Origin: Arcuatula senhousia
Lineage: Eukaryota > Mollusca > Bivalvia > Mytilida > Mytilidae
NCBI GenBank assembly: GCA_963971305.1
Contig: OZ020303.1
Span: 60,450,867 to 60,514,866 of the forward strand
Reading direction: 5' to 3'
Length of the DNA stretch: 64,000 bases
Under the pieces are notes generated by a model that ran no database searches, had not been told where the DNA came from, and saw only the letters and a list, made by a program, of their open reading frames with translations. Of the stretch, positions 1-13,015 are shown in pieces (position 1 is the first letter of the stretch; the number at the start of each line of letters is the position of its first letter). A program made the position numbers and the translations under genes.

Positions 1-48
1 CCTCGATTAATGTCATAATCTTTGGGTTCAGCTTCTCTTGCTTGATGC
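1..48 (-). CDS. possible internal exon fragment cut by window edge
   Basis: On the minus strand a good 3' splice site (tttttatttcag, complement of bases 49-61) is followed by 48 bases reaching the window edge. Two of the three frames stay open across them, one reading HQAREAEPKDYDINR. This is what the start of an internal exon would look like. The stretch is too short for family recognition, and chance open frames of this length are common. The only support is the polypyrimidine tract and AG. Confidence 0.28.
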
Positions 49-242
49 CTGAAATAAAAACAAATGATCAAATAAACATGATCCAATTTATTTTGCCATA
101 ACAGCATGATGTAAATTGCCATTGGGTTTTCCTCACCAACAGGTCTATCAACCAGACATTGATGCCTTTATTAGTCATAGTCCTTTATCTTTTTTGTTCT
201 ATATAGAAAACAGAAAACAGTATAATATACATGTAGCAAGAA
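49..242. other. non-coding, no recognised feature
   Basis: AT-rich sequence between the possible left-edge exon and the first TIR element. An 84-codon open frame starting at 116 runs straight into the TIR of that element and resembles no protein, so it is treated as chance. Confidence 0.5.
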
Positions 243-1310
243 GGAATTTGGGATCACCTGTACTTTGCGACAACAATACTTGTATACGAGTATTGTATAC
301 AATACTCGTATATAAAAAGTATACGAGTATTGTATACGAGTATTGTACGTGTATTGTATGTGTATTGTAGCTTTATATATATAATGTATGAGTATTGTAG
401 CTGTATATATATATAAATTATTTACATATATAAATTAGATATTACTCAATTTTGAGATCAAAGTCAGTTTGTATTGTTTTAGTTTTTTTAATAGTAATTG
501 ATTAAAAATTGCTCAATTTTGAGATCAAAGAAAGCTTGTGTTGTTTTAAGTTTTTGGATTGTCAAAAGTGATTATCACATGATACACTAAGAAAATACAG
601 TGAAAAGAAGTCTACATGCAAAGACAGACACCGTCAGATTTCTTCAGCAGCATGTTGAGATGGAGACAAGAACCATTGACAACTTAAGAATGTCCTTGCT
701 TACTGCCAGCCTGTTTGATTAAGAAAGACAGTGAAATCAAAAATAAATTATACATAATTATTGTAAATATTTGTATTTTAGTGCTATTATTGTTTTTAAA
801 TGAAAAAGAAATATAAGTTTATGATCTATATAAGTTTCATTAATAAAGAATTTGAATTTGAAAAATAAAAGTGCTATTGTTGTTTAATAAAAATAAATAT
901 ATTATGAATAATTAATAAAGTTATGAAATTTGTTTCTGTTTTTGTTGCTATTTCTTTTGGCATGTTTATTAAAGTATGGCATTCAATTACAAGAAACTAT
1001 CCAATTACCTCAAGCCACATTGTCTGGACACATTGTATACCTGTCATGAATGTTGTTTTAACAATTAACATATTTTCTCAATTAAACTTATTATAATAAT
1101 CATCAAAAGTTCAAAATATAATTTTCAAACTCAAAACATGTTTATTTTGTACCTAAATACAAAAATAAACATAACACATATTCAAAAAGACATTATTTCA
1201 TGAAAAATTCAAAAAAACCACAATACTCGTATACTTTTTATATACGAGTATTGTATACAATACTTGTAAACAAGTATTGTTGTCGACAAGTACAGGAGAT
1301 CCGGAATTTG
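243..1310. mobile_element. 1.07 kb non-autonomous TIR DNA transposon
   Basis: Bases 243-333 and 1220-1310 form an inverted repeat of about 80-90 bp that aligns without gaps (paired coordinates sum to 1553). The ends contain the pairs cacctgtac / gtacaggag and acaacaatacttg / caagtattgttgt. The inner part of each arm is itself made of repeated palindromic units of tacgagtattgta. The 886 bp between the arms hold no coding frame. They include two direct copies of ctcaattttgagatcaaag (about 443 and 512), each followed by a similar T-rich tail. The outermost bases and the target duplication are not clear, so the ends are uncertain by about 10 bp. The absence of a transposase suggests a MITE-like element mobilised in trans. 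Confidence 0.8.
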
Positions 1311-2690
1311 GAGGCCCTTACCTTCCCTAAACCATCAAGCACTATAAAACTAAGCATTTTGATAGAAATTCGTTTGACTCGAACATCTTTCTTGGCTACG
1401 GGTATGGTGTGTGCAGTGTGTGTGACTGACTGTGACTGTGTGAGGGGACACGAAGTCGAAGCTTAAGTTAAATTATTATTCTTTATCTTGTCTGAAACGA
1501 ATTGTAAGTAATGAATTTTTACCAGTTTGAATTTAGAGTCGCACGGCCATAATTCATATGATCCGATCGTAAAAACAAAGAGCCTTTTCTCTCATTAAAA
1601 TCTGGAACCCCAGTCATCTTGGTTGTTTACGTTGACAGCGGAAGTGTCTAATCACAAAGCAATTTTTCAATACACATTAGCAATAAATATAGTCCTTAAA
1701 ACTGTTTTATTTACTGTCAGTATTTGTATTAATTTTCAAAATGAAATGAAATAAAATATTCCAATCACAAATATATTGATAATTACTTTTCAATTACTTT
1801 AATGTTTTACATTTTCTGTTTCTTAAATCAATACGCCATTTTTCCGCGAAAATAGTTAGGCTAAAGACCAAATGGTTACGATGACAAGGCGCACAATAAT
1901 TCACCATTTACCTGTTCGAACATGTTAGGTATTTTACATAAGAAAACACAAATAACAATCCATATAGCTTTATTCGACGATTTTAGACTTAGAATTTACA
2001 GTTGCGTGAAAGAAATTGACAGATTATTTTAATTTAACCGTTGCTTACAGAAAGAAGCACACAAGAATGACGTTATGCTTTTCACTTTTTTATTTTAAAT
2101 GCGGCGTTTATTCTTAGTTTGCTTTGTGGGGAGTCAGTTTGAAATCATTAAGTGTATTGATTCTTGTTTGGTTTGAAAAAAGAGAAAACCCCCAAGTACA
2201 GCAGAACTGAATGTCCGTGTTAAGTATAGCGGCATAAGTCTATAATTTCATATACAATGGCGGATTATAGCCAGAGATGAACTCGGCTTGAATTTACATT
2301 GTTACTTTTGTGGTGATTTTCGGCGATATTGGCCTACATAGGCTTTTCCTCACTGTAGACTACAAACAGAACCCCCTTTTAACATTTCTTGATCAGTCCC
2401 TAAATCATAGTAATACGATAAGTATAACATTGTTTTCTTGTTCGCACCAATTACTTAATGTTTCAAGTTAATAAGTGAGAAACAGTTTTCTTCTGTGAAC
2501 GAATAGTGCTTTATGCCCTAGAATGATTTCCCTGTTTAAAATACTAAGAATTCACTTGAACACTCAGTTCATTTGTGGTGAACTTTTTCTCTTTTATTGG
2601 TTTTTTTTTGTTTTTTTTTTTTGTTTTTTTGTTTTTGCTAATTAAAATATCTGACAGAAAATTAGGTAAGCTGTTCTTAAGATGACTGGA
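1311..2690. other. non-coding intergenic sequence
   Basis: AT-rich with no conserved open frame. A poly-T rich tract at about 2600-2635 is low complexity. Nothing else is recognisable. Confidence 0.5.
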
Positions 2691-2691
2691 A

Positions 2692-2850
2692 CAGGGGCGA
2701 ATCCAGAAATTTTCGAAAGGGGCGGGGGTTCTACTCATAGACCACTGTACACGAAAAGGGGATTCTGACCAGCTTTGCCGAAAATCTATAGGAAAATAAC
2801 AAACTTTTCGGATAAAAGGGGTTCCAACCCCCGGCTGAACCCTCCCTTGT
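2692..2850. repeat. degenerate repeat resembling the GGATCC-ended MITE
   Basis: The string gcgaatccagaaatt followed by a G-rich run (2697-2727) resembles the left end of the intact MITE at 58608-58760 (gcggatccagaaatt plus G-run). A second G/C-rich block at about 2817-2845 may be the remnant of the other end. The minus-strand 108-codon open frame across it is a by-product of this repeat and a poly-A tract. Confidence 0.4.
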
Positions 2851-3107
2851 TGAAAGTAGATGACAATCACTTAATTGCTGCTGTTATTCATAAATACAAA
2901 TAAAAAAACGGGTATAAAAACGGCTAATTTGGTTGTGCTGTATATTCATATTTCAAGGAGTATCCTTTCATCAGCAGCATTTAAATCAAAACATAGGAAG
3001 GTTAAAAACCAAAAGTATTGAACGAAAAGTACTCAAAACTGACCAAAAAAGTCCGAACAGAAATTATAGGTTCTTACATGAGAGAAAGGAGCAAAGAGGC
3101 ACTAATG

Positions 3108-3252
3108 GTGCATTCAAGTGTCAAAAGTCCGAAAGGGCAACGACGAAACCGGTAAACACGAACAAAAACAGCACGAAAAAACACAAAAAACAAAAATCAA
3201 CCGAACGGAAATCAAACAATGCGAACTCAAGTTGTGACAAGTCTTACACAAG
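3108..3252 (+). repeat. dispersed repeat family S1, copy 1
   Basis: Shares ordered blocks with copies at 18335-18530, 31608-31800 (inverted) and 60062-60235: a gaaagggcaa block, a gtaaacacgaac-type block, an aacagcacgaa block, a long A-rich cacaaaaaac segment and a gcgaactcaagt block. The 155-codon open frame covering it (Lys/Asn/Ser-rich) is translation of the repeat, not a gene. Immediately after it, 3263-3306 shares gaccggttgatctttcacaa with the inverted repeat at 40889-41027. Confidence 0.7.
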
Positions 3253-3409
3253 TTCTAGGAAAAGACCGGTTGATCTTTCACAAGTGATAGATTTTAAATA
3301 TTTTCAGTCTTTTTCGGAGAGAAGCGGAGTGGGGATTACAGCAATGGCATGTAGTTGGGCAAAACAGTATAATATAAATTTTTTCGCAATAAAGAATTGA
3401 AGAAAAAGC

Positions 3410-6400
3410 TAATGATGTTACGCGCAATGTAAATGAGAAATTGGAGCAGTAAAATTTCAATTTTTCAATCAAGGTTTTGTATTCAGCGTTTACACAACTA
3501 ATTGATTCATAATAAAAACAACTTCAGTAAAAACATGAAATCAAAGCAGCAAGCATTATACTCTATTGTACATCTTGGTTAAAATCAAAATCCGAAATCG
3601 ATTGCGGATCGACTAATTCGAATGAAGTAATCAATTTCCACTACGTTTGCTATCATTAAGTGTAATGACACATATGAACCGTGAGTGCTAACCTACGCTT
3701 CATCCAGCACTGTCAGATTATCTTTGTCTTAAGACTAGGACTTAGGACAAATCACAGCGGTAAAATCCGGGACCAGTGTGTTTCACTTTTTTTTCAAGGA
3801 GGGAGAACTTTGACGGCGACAGATGTTGATTATTGTATGTGTAGCATCAGTCGCGAGGCTGGATCAATATTTCGTGATATTACTTCTTCTTTGTCTAGAA
3901 TTTTTACATTAACAATTCAGCACAAACCCTAGTGATTTTATTCAAAACAAAATTGGAAATTTTATATTTCATTATCATGGTTCTTTAAGGGATATTTTTT
4001 TATCTCTCCGGATAAAAGAAGCAATGACATGATTGAGGTAGGTTTTGAGACATTATACCATGTTATGTATATTTAAATGACTTAATTGTAACATATAAGA
4101 AATAATACATTATTATAATTCATAATTGATAAGCCGATGGCTAATTAGATTTCTTTGACAACAAGGTATGGCGTATTTTGCTGGTATAGTATTTTCAAAA
4201 CTTCTTCAAATATTAATGATAATTTTAGATATACACTTTCTTATGCTTTTCGTCAGCACAAATACTATTTGACGTTTAGGAAACTCTTAGATTCTAATCC
4301 ATAAGTGAAACACATAAAGAAATTATATTTATTCAAACAAACGAAACTCTAGTTAAATCTGATTTGAAAAACCGACCATTTTCCGTTTTTTGTTTTTTGT
4401 TTTGTTTTTTATTTTGTTTCTGCGTATCTATTGGTTTAAATTGAAGTTTTGAAAAAGGAAATAGTCACGTAACGAATAGATACTGTATTTTGAATTACTG
4501 GGTTAAGTCGGAGGATTAACTTGCACCTACTCAACAAAACTTAACATTTGTATTTTCTTTCAAAGAATACTTCTGCACCATTTAGTTGACAACAGATTCC
4601 AATACCTGACAAACGTTTCGTCATTAAAAAAAATAGTTAAAATGCGATGCATGTGTCATCATGAAAACAAAGGTTTAAAGTTATGAAGAAGAAAATTTGA
4701 ATGTTCAGTCTACATGCTGAATTTATCCCTTTAGTGTTCCTTTTCTCAAAGATGTTGATACCTGATAAAATTGAGGAAAGGGGTGTACGCTTTTAGATTT
4801 GTAAGCTGTATACAGTATGGTGTTTTCCATGGTCATTGTCAGGAATTACTTTTACATGTTCCTTTATTAAAAAAAGATTTTAAGTATGGATTGGATGTTT
4901 ATTTAATTTGTTCCATGGTTATTTAACTTCAAAATGCATTAAATGTTAAAATACATTGCTTTGGATTTATAATCGCTCTCATTTGAGATCTATTCAGCAA
5001 AATAAATAAACTTTATGAACGTTTGATAGCAAAACACACACCTTCAATGTTTTGCCTAACCAGCAGTCCTGTATGTTTATTTTTTGCTTTGTGTAGGCTT
5101 AGGTTGTTTAAGGGTTCACTTATTACTCGGTTTTTCTGCACATAGCATCGACTCCTTTTGGACATAATAAAGGCCTTTAAGGTCTTAATTGATTTTAATT
5201 TCTTTTCTGAGAACTTAGGTTTTTTAAGATAAAAACAGTGGGATTTGACGTTGCCATTTTGGTGAAATAATTATGGAAAACTACTCTCAATTGTTCAGAC
5301 GAAACCATTTCTTGTTGAGACATGCAAGATCTGATTTTACCAATACACTTGACATGAACACCAACACCTTGCCCTATAACAGTGACCCATCGTGAAACAT
5401 TAGTGTTCATGCTGTGTATTACTTGTATGTTTGATCATCAATAAGGGTAATAACAAAATTACTGAACTCAATGTCCAAGAGAAAAGACAAAACATGGAAG
5501 ACATAATGGAAATATCATAGATCGCAATGGTAATGACTTGGTACAGGAATTTTAAATGAAACAGTGGGTAAAATCGGGTTTTATCAACTGAATTTCCATA
5601 CAATTTCAAAATACTCTATACAAAACCTCTCAAAGTGATAAGAGAATATACAGAAGCGATTATGATTTGGAAAAGCAATCAAATTATCGCAGAATATTTT
5701 CAGAAAATCATTCCTTAATGGCATTTCAAACATACATGCGTTTAAACTCGCAATTTACGGAAAACCGTTCATGTGAGAATATCTAAAACCGAGTAACATC
5801 AGGATAATATTGTTCCAATCAATATGTATAGAGAAGTAATATTACCATGGATATTTTATTGTTTTACATTTCCATTAATCATCCAATCTGGGCACGAGTT
5901 TTGTAGATCTTCAACACCCCAGGCCATGTTCATCTACAACTTGATCATAATTGTATTGATGCTATATAGCAATTACAGGAAAACTAGTCCGGGATAAGTG
6001 ATATTTGACCGATATTGTGTTTTCCGTAATTCATTTTCTATCATAAAACAGAACTATGGTCCTAAAGACACGATGTTCTGACAATTATTTATATTGACAT
6101 TTTGTTCTTTGGAAATACTTCTAATGTTTGTTATTTTTAAGACCTTAGATTTTAAAACACCTTTGCCAAGCCTTGGAATGAATCATTATGAATCAAAATA
6201 CTATAACCCAAAGCAGATAAAGTTAGTCACTTTACATTCCTGTGAAGTTACATCGTATGTCCATCCTATATGGTAAATCAACAAATATGTTTTTTTTTAA
6301 ACGAAATCTAAAACTGTCGGAATATACTTTTACTTTTTTATTTAGAACTTAGAGTTCACAAGTATAAAAGTATAAAACGATTTTATTGATTTTTCAGTGT

Positions 6401-6855
6401 TAAAATGTTCTACTATTAAAGTATTTTTTATCTCGACAGTCACTGATAATTGTGTAGTTTAGGTATCCAATACAAGTAGGGTCACACCATAAGGCGTCCA
6501 CGAGAGATGAACAACACTTATCAAAATTCACGTAAAGTAAGTTAAATTTTGGTAAGGTATTTAAAGAGAATATGTTTTGTCCAGTAAAGAAAAAAGTGAA
6601 CAAGTTTGTGTCGATTATTTTTAGTCTCGGTTTTCTATTTATCGTATCGAAACATAGATATTTACCAAACAATTTTTACATGAACTCCCCATTCTAGGGT
6701 GAGGGTATGAAGGATTAAAAGATAAAAGAAGGTTTTCTAAATCAAAAGGTACAAGAAAACCTTCAAAGGCAATGCTAATTGGGGAACAACCTTTTGATTT
6801 CAAGGGGGCTATGGATTTTTGTTTGCCTTTTTTACTTTTCGAAGAATCAGATAGA
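3410..6855. other. non-coding intergenic sequence
   Basis: AT-rich throughout, with scattered short chance open frames (about 60-90 codons) that show no domain, codon bias or splice framework. No repeat family recurring elsewhere in the window was found here. Confidence 0.5.
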
Positions 6856-6860
6856 AGAAA

Positions 6861-6925
6861 ATGAGATGTGGAATAAGTGTACGCGACACAACCTACATTA
6901 TAAACGTAAATTTGAAATATCCATA
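6861..6925 (+). repeat. dispersed repeat family S2, 5' fragment
   Basis: The block gagatgtggaataagtgtac, followed by gcgacacaacctaca, matches the starts of the copies at 13016, 35288 and 53136. Only the first ~65 bp are preserved. I recall this family as very abundant in mussel genomes and SINE-like; that identity is from memory. Confidence 0.65.
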
Positions 6926-6929
6926 TAGA

Positions 6930-8165
6930 AGAATAAAATAATAAAAGAGCCTGCTTTATTTTTGCGACCATGCACAGTTTTTTTTTTAACCTGCCATAAA
7001 TTTTACAGATTTTTAGCACCAGTCTTTTTTTTTTTCAAATATCACCATAGCGCTCCAAAGTCCCATTAAATAAATGGCTGTTTCCTTTTAGAACATGTTT
7101 AAACGATGTCATCTTTGTCGAAAGAAGTCCATGTAGCGATCGAAGGCTTTTACATTTACCCAGCTCTGTAACCAAGTTAGATTTGATTAAGGACAACTGT
7201 AGTCCTGTGCTTTACAAACAAGTGATATATTGTTGTGAAGGATTAAAAACATACTTGTAATTTAAGGAAGGAAGTCTATGGGATAGGCTTGATTTTGAGA
7301 AGACAAAAACTGGGCTACCATGTTATACCATTTTTTTTTCTTATTTTTAACTGAGACAATAATTACAGAGATTTCTTCGTTATGATTTTCTCAGTTTTTA
7401 AGAACGCTAAGAAAAGCAGTCATATAAGTAAAATTTTACAAATTTCGAAAATAAAGAACATTGCTCAAATTCGTGATTATCAACAGCAGGAAACTATAAA
7501 AGTTAATGTACAAGAGACAATAAAACAATGAATACTCAGAAAGCATCAATCTAACCGTTGAATTTGGTTACTTGGCGAAGTTGCAAGTTTACCCATAAGT
7601 CCTTTAACCGGATACTTCCGTGAAGCAGAGTGGTAAAATTTGTATAATGAAAAGTTTATTGCTTGTAGATACAAATTTGATTGAAATTGATATTAATCAG
7701 AATTTCCAGTCGATTCGTGCAGCAGGCGTAAAGCTAGAAGTAGATACTTTTCTAAATAAGGAATTGTAATCAAATTGAACCTTTAAAATCTGTAATATGC
7801 CAATAATTTTTCAATCTCAGATGGATTCCCAATTCACATTATGATACAAAAAGATAGATTCATGTAAAATAATGATAATGGATCTTAAATATGAAATTAT
7901 GTAATGGAACTGTACTATACTTATACTGAATGTTTAAACGTGATATAGTGTTGAATTTTTCAAGCATTGCAAAACGTTTACTTTCAACAATAATTAGATT
8001 TATAGCAAGTTAATTAGATCTGTGTATTGTATTGCGCTCACATAGAATTGAAAAAAAAACTTTTAACTTGTCTATTGATTGCAAGAATTTCAACAGTTAC
8101 AATGAAATCTGAAAATATCAACTAAAGAAAAGATTGATAAATTTGCACAATTTATATAAATTCAT
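6930..8165. other. non-coding intergenic sequence
   Basis: AT-rich with homopolymer runs. No gene or recurring repeat recognised. Confidence 0.45.
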
Positions 8166-8169
8166 ATTT

Positions 8170-9485
8170 TTTTCTTCATGCCATTGTTTATGTGTAAAAA
8201 CAGATGCTTCCTTGCATAAATTCAATTGATTGTGCAGCAGTAATTTACTTTTATGGGGATATTACATTTCTAATCATGTTACATCTTGTAATATAATCAT
8301 TTTTGTCAATTTTATCTGCATAAATAACGATCCAAATCGCATGGTGGTTTCAATTGACATGACTGCAATGTAAGGTGTCTGGTAGTCCTTTTAGTAGAAT
8401 ATCTTAAACATTTCGTTTAAAAAGTGTGTTCTTGATGAAAATGAATCTTGTATTGCTTTATGAAGCTTAAGTCACTTAAAGCTCAGATAAATTAACACAA
8501 TTTTACTTAAACTTCTATTCGAAAAATTATGGATTCTCTACTGTGATTCTTGGTCACATTAAAGCTTACAAAGTGTTCTTCTCAAAACATTTCAGATCTT
8601 AAGTTAGTTAAACCAATAAAATTCGTTCTTACAAATAGTATTGTTGTTGGTTCACCATACAGTACTATTCAATTCATTGGATAGTGTTTTTATTCCATCG
8701 TCAGGATTTGGTTAATTAGCGTATTACTTTTCCTGTTTCTTTTGTTTTTTTTTCGTTTTTCTTCTTCGTTTAAGTGTAGTAAAACACTTTGTTATGTGTA
8801 AAAACAGATGCCTCCTTGCATAAATTTAATTGTTTGTGCAACAGTAATTCATTTATTAAACTGCATATAACGTTTCAAATCGTGACGACATTGATGTTAA
8901 TAGTGGTTATACATGTACTTAATTCAATGTGTCTGACGTCATTGCTTCTCAAACTCAATGCCAGGTTTGAACTTTGTGGCATGTAAGTGGAACATTTTGA
9001 ACATTTCGTTTAAACATTTGTGTTTTAATACTCTATTGCTTTTATTAAGCTAAATAGTCGCTTCAAATTTCAGTAAAATGAACAAGCATTTACTTTTACC
9101 CCTGTTTACAAAAATAAAGAGAATCATACAATCGGTCTTGTCCGAAGTGTTTTCGTCCTTTTTTAATCATTTTTTTTTCTTATTTCCCACATTCTGTTAA
9201 CGAAGTGGAGCAATGTTATTCGTCCCTGCAAAATGCATTGTTTTGGTGCATCGTACCATTCAATCTATTGGGTAATAATTTCTTTCTTTTTTTTCTTTCT
9301 TCGTCAAGATTTGGTTAATTTGCTTAGTACTTTTCCTGTTTCTTTCTATTTTTTTTCTTCTCCGTGTAATTGTAGTAAAACACTTTGTTATGCGTAAAAC
9401 AGAGGTGTTCTTGCGTTAATCCAATTGATTGTGCAACAGTAGATTATTTTTATGGGATATTGCATTTCTATATTGTTACATCGTG
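8170..9485 (+). repeat. diverged tandem repeat, ~600 bp unit
   Basis: The block atgtgtaaaaacagatgc plus its following tgcataaatt..attg.ttgtgca segment occurs at 8190, 8794 and (more diverged) 9390, spacings of 604 and 596. A second marker in the unit, gatttggttaattagc followed by tacttttcctgtttctt, occurs at about 8706 and 9309. A third, aacatttcgtttaaa, occurs at about 8407 and 9000. The array therefore has two full units and a partial third, diverged enough to be old. Confidence 0.75.
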
Positions 9486-9489
9486 TACT

Positions 9490-11235
9490 TTTATCATGAC
9501 CTTGTCGGTATTAGAATGTTCGAAGCTTGTCTGTGTGATTGGGAAAGACACAAAATACTGATTTCTGCTTAGTTGGCAATTATCTGACCATCATGAATTC
9601 CCGAGTTTTGGTATTTAAGGGTGGACCAAAATCAAACTGTATCGTTTATATTCTCGAATAGCTGAAATATGTTAAACGGATAGTAAAATCTTGTGATAAT
9701 TGAACCTCAAAGTTGTAAAGGAGATGCGACCCTGTTGTTTGGCCTAAATATTTTGAATATTTTTTATACCCGCTGTCTTTATCAATTCAATTAATGGTAA
9801 TTAATTTACCTATTTGCCTCTTTTTTTTTCCTTGTCCAGGATTGTCTGTATGATTATTCATAAACAAAATCAGCAAGATTTGACTATTATATCCATGCTC
9901 AATACATGTATTTCAAAAACTGTTTCAATGTTTTAGATGTGGAGTTCGATTTCCCGCTATTTTTTTTACTTCAAATGCTCATGTAGTTACATAATGCTTT
10001 TTTCTTTTTGTAAATTTACTTTGATTTAGTTTTTTTTTATAACATATGAGACCATTTAATGAAATAACAATCACTTTTTTTGGGTGTGTATCTCATGATC
10101 ACTAAGGCATTGAATAATACTATTCCTATTCCAATCACCGAGATTGAATAAATTTATATACATGAATGAAATGTTTAAAAGATTTTAAATCCCCAAGGTG
10201 TACCCCCTAAATTGCTGGAGGTCAAAGCAAAATATAAAAGCAGAGTTCAGTCATTTTTTTGGTTCCTTGAGCTTCAGCAAAATAGTTAAAGCTTTCCAAA
10301 TCCAGACTGGAAATCGTATTCTAAATTACAGAACATGCTACGTAACGAAAAAAAGTCTAAAAATTAATATCTCTGTGGAAAGATTAAAAAAAATTCAATT
10401 GAGGCGGAATTCCCAAAGATCTTTTGAATTCAATACTCCAATTCGTAATCCCATTTCTTCATAACCGTAAACGAAGACATTTAGAGAATACATCAAGATT
10501 TATGAGCAAGCCCTATCATTCTTTTAGAATGAAAAATGAAATAGTTTCAGTCATATATGCCTTTATTAAAATATCTCTCGGTTTTCTGAAAGGAGATCGG
10601 CTTAGATTCCAAATGCCGATGTTTTATGGTGAATAGAAAAGGATATTCAATACTTTATCAACATCAGACGTATTTTTGAAACATGTCTTTTTAGAGTATT
10701 AGAATTTCCAAGAGTTCTATGCTATAAACCTGCCTTGAATTCAAAATGTAATAAAACGCCATGGAAATAGTTTCAAAGAAAATGAGTCCAATTCAGTTAT
10801 GACTCATGCAGAAGTAAAGTAAAAAAAAAACGATAAAAGAAGCAAGAAACGTTCCATATAATTTTAAAAGTACATAATAAATTATTGTTATTTGAACCCA
10901 AATTTGTCTTTTTTCAGCCAATCTATAAATTTGCATGTGTAAGAGAAAATTGCTTCCCTAACAAAGTTGCAGCACAATTTGCAGCAAACAGCGATTAAAC
11001 ATGTCAGATTAAGATATAACCATTTTCTTTTAATAAATGACACACTCTTCTCGTTTGTTAAAAGGGAACCTATCTTTCTGGTATCGTCAAATGCTTCTAA
11101 ACAATCCGACATTAGTTCATCTAAAAGGGGAGTGGTCCGGGAGTTGAAAACTTCTATATTCGTTGGAAATTAGGTATTTTTTGTGAAAAATTGGAGCATT
11201 GAATCCCTCTGCATTCTCGATCCTTTCTTGTCACA
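9490..11235. other. non-coding intergenic sequence
   Basis: AT-rich. Open frames of 70-88 codons at 10198-10636 and 10888-11173 overlap each other on both strands and carry no recognisable motif. No repeats shared with the rest of the window were seen. Confidence 0.45.
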
Positions 11236-11244
11236 GCATGGGAC

Positions 11245-11400
11245 CATAGGCGTTTGGGTTCAGGATTTTTTTCATAAATTACGTGTATATAGAAATTTTC
11301 ATACTCGTCTATATAATATTTCCAATAGTATATAGACGAGTATGAAAATGTTTATATACACGTTATTAATGAAAAAAAAATCCTGAACCCAAACGCCTGT
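11245..11400. mobile_element. foldback MITE with 9-bp target duplication
   Basis: Arms of about 70 bp are nearly perfect inverted repeats. The left arm runs aggcgtttgggttcaggatt through catactcgtctatata, and the right arm is its complement ending atcctgaacccaaacgcct. Only about a dozen bases separate them. The element is flanked by the identical 9-mer gcatgggac at 11236-11244 and 11401-11409. A 9-bp duplication is typical of Mutator-like transposases; that family link is inference. Confidence 0.9.
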
Positions 11401-11409
11401 GCATGGGAC

Positions 11410-13010
11410 AGAACGATGTCTGAGGGTCGGCAGGACTTTTGGAGGAACAGCGGGAAAGTCTTATTCATTCATCGGGAATACGGGATATAACCCATAAAAC
11501 TGCCGATATTCGGGATTTTTACGTTGTTTTTTTTTTTTTTTTTTTTTGCTCAATTTTATCGGGAAAGCGGGATTTAGTATTTATTTTTATTTCATATAAT
11601 TTGAGTGCGGGCTGAGATCCATCCTACCCCCTTCCAATGTGTGATATGGTACGTTGCTATTTTTCTAAACTGGCGTTTTTGAATTTTCTTTTTAATATAC
11701 ATGTAGTATAGGCTATTATATCGAACATGCTAATGAAAAGGTGTGAAATATAAGTATTCATGACTCATCATCTATATGATAATGCCAATTTCAAAATATG
11801 TAACGGAAAACAACCACCAGGCTTTAACCAAGAACACAGGCCATTGCTCTCGATAAGTTATTGACCGGTCAATTCCGTGTTGTTTTGTTCGGAGAAAAAG
11901 AATTAGACACTAAGCTCCAGTTAAACCCAATGGATTATTACAATAAAGGACCACAATTTCGGTTGAGCACCAGTTGTTTTGTCAATTTGACAAACGATGT
12001 TCCATCCTTTTTTTCAATGGCATGAAAGAAGTTGTAATTCTAAATCGCATTGATCTTTATATATACTTCTAGTATATTATTAAAAAAGATCACCCAATGT
12101 TCACGTTGCATTTTAGATTTTTTTGTAAACCGCCACACTAAGTGACAAGCCTTCGATCGTGGTTTCGTGTCCGTCTTCCTGTCCCAACGGTTTTGTCTTC
12201 ACAAACAAAAAGTAATGTTTTAAAAACCAACTCAATTCATTGCATATCTCATTTGTATGCCAAAAACTTAGCCTTGTGAAAGCTTGAAAACTAATGGATT
12301 CATACGATGACATCATTTTTTATTTAATTCAAAACGTCAATGTCGCCTAGGACAAACCATCAAGCCTCTTCGTAAAGAGAAATTGATTGATTAATTGTCC
12401 CGAGATTGGAAATAACCGCTTTATAATATCATTGTCATATTGCAAATTGACGTCGAATGGAGGACTAGCTGTTTCAACATTGATAACTTATCAGAAATGA
12501 CTAGACCTCGAGTTAGCATCATGTTATTGATCGGACGTCAGAGAGAACTTATCCATTTTCTGCCATTAGTCTTTTAATTTCCATAGCTCTTAGCATCATG
12601 TCGTGACATGAAATTGCGTAATCATGCCAGAAAAAGCAGGCCGCCAGTTTAAGTGGTAGTGCGTGTGTAGGCTTGAAAGACTCGAACGTTCGGGCTTTAG
12701 TTTTATCATATAGACAAGGTTGTTAAGTTCGTTGCACATATTTGTACCATTTTTGGCATTGTGTGCTTGAATTTTAGAAATACAAACACCTTTTTATCAC
12801 ACACAGTAAATATACAGACAGCATCGTTCATGATATACACATCTGCTCCATCAACAAAAAAAAATGGCATCTTGATTCCATTATTATGATTACTCTTTTT
12901 TGTTGCTTCGAGTGCTTTTATGATTTGAATGCAGCGAAGCTTTAGAAATAGATTGTATATTTAGTTTGTGGATTTTTTTTATAAAATGGTAATGGTTTTA
13001 GATAAGATGT
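11410..13010. other. non-coding intergenic sequence
   Basis: Contains a poly-T tract at about 11527-11549. Otherwise AT-rich unique-looking sequence with no gene recognised. Confidence 0.45.
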
Positions 13011-13015
13011 TACAT

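Noticed and set aside
2544..2870. 108-codon minus-strand open frame
   Set aside because: Made of a poly-A/T tract (Lys-rich) and a degenerate G-rich repeat; no domain or splice context.
2933..3400. 155-codon plus-strand open frame, Lys/Asn/Ser-rich
   Set aside because: Its core is the S1 dispersed repeat, which recurs at 18335, 31608 and 60062 in other frames.
6639..7019. 126-codon minus-strand open frame
   Set aside because: Crosses an S2 repeat fragment (CVAYTYSTSH is repeat translation) and shows no protein-like composition.
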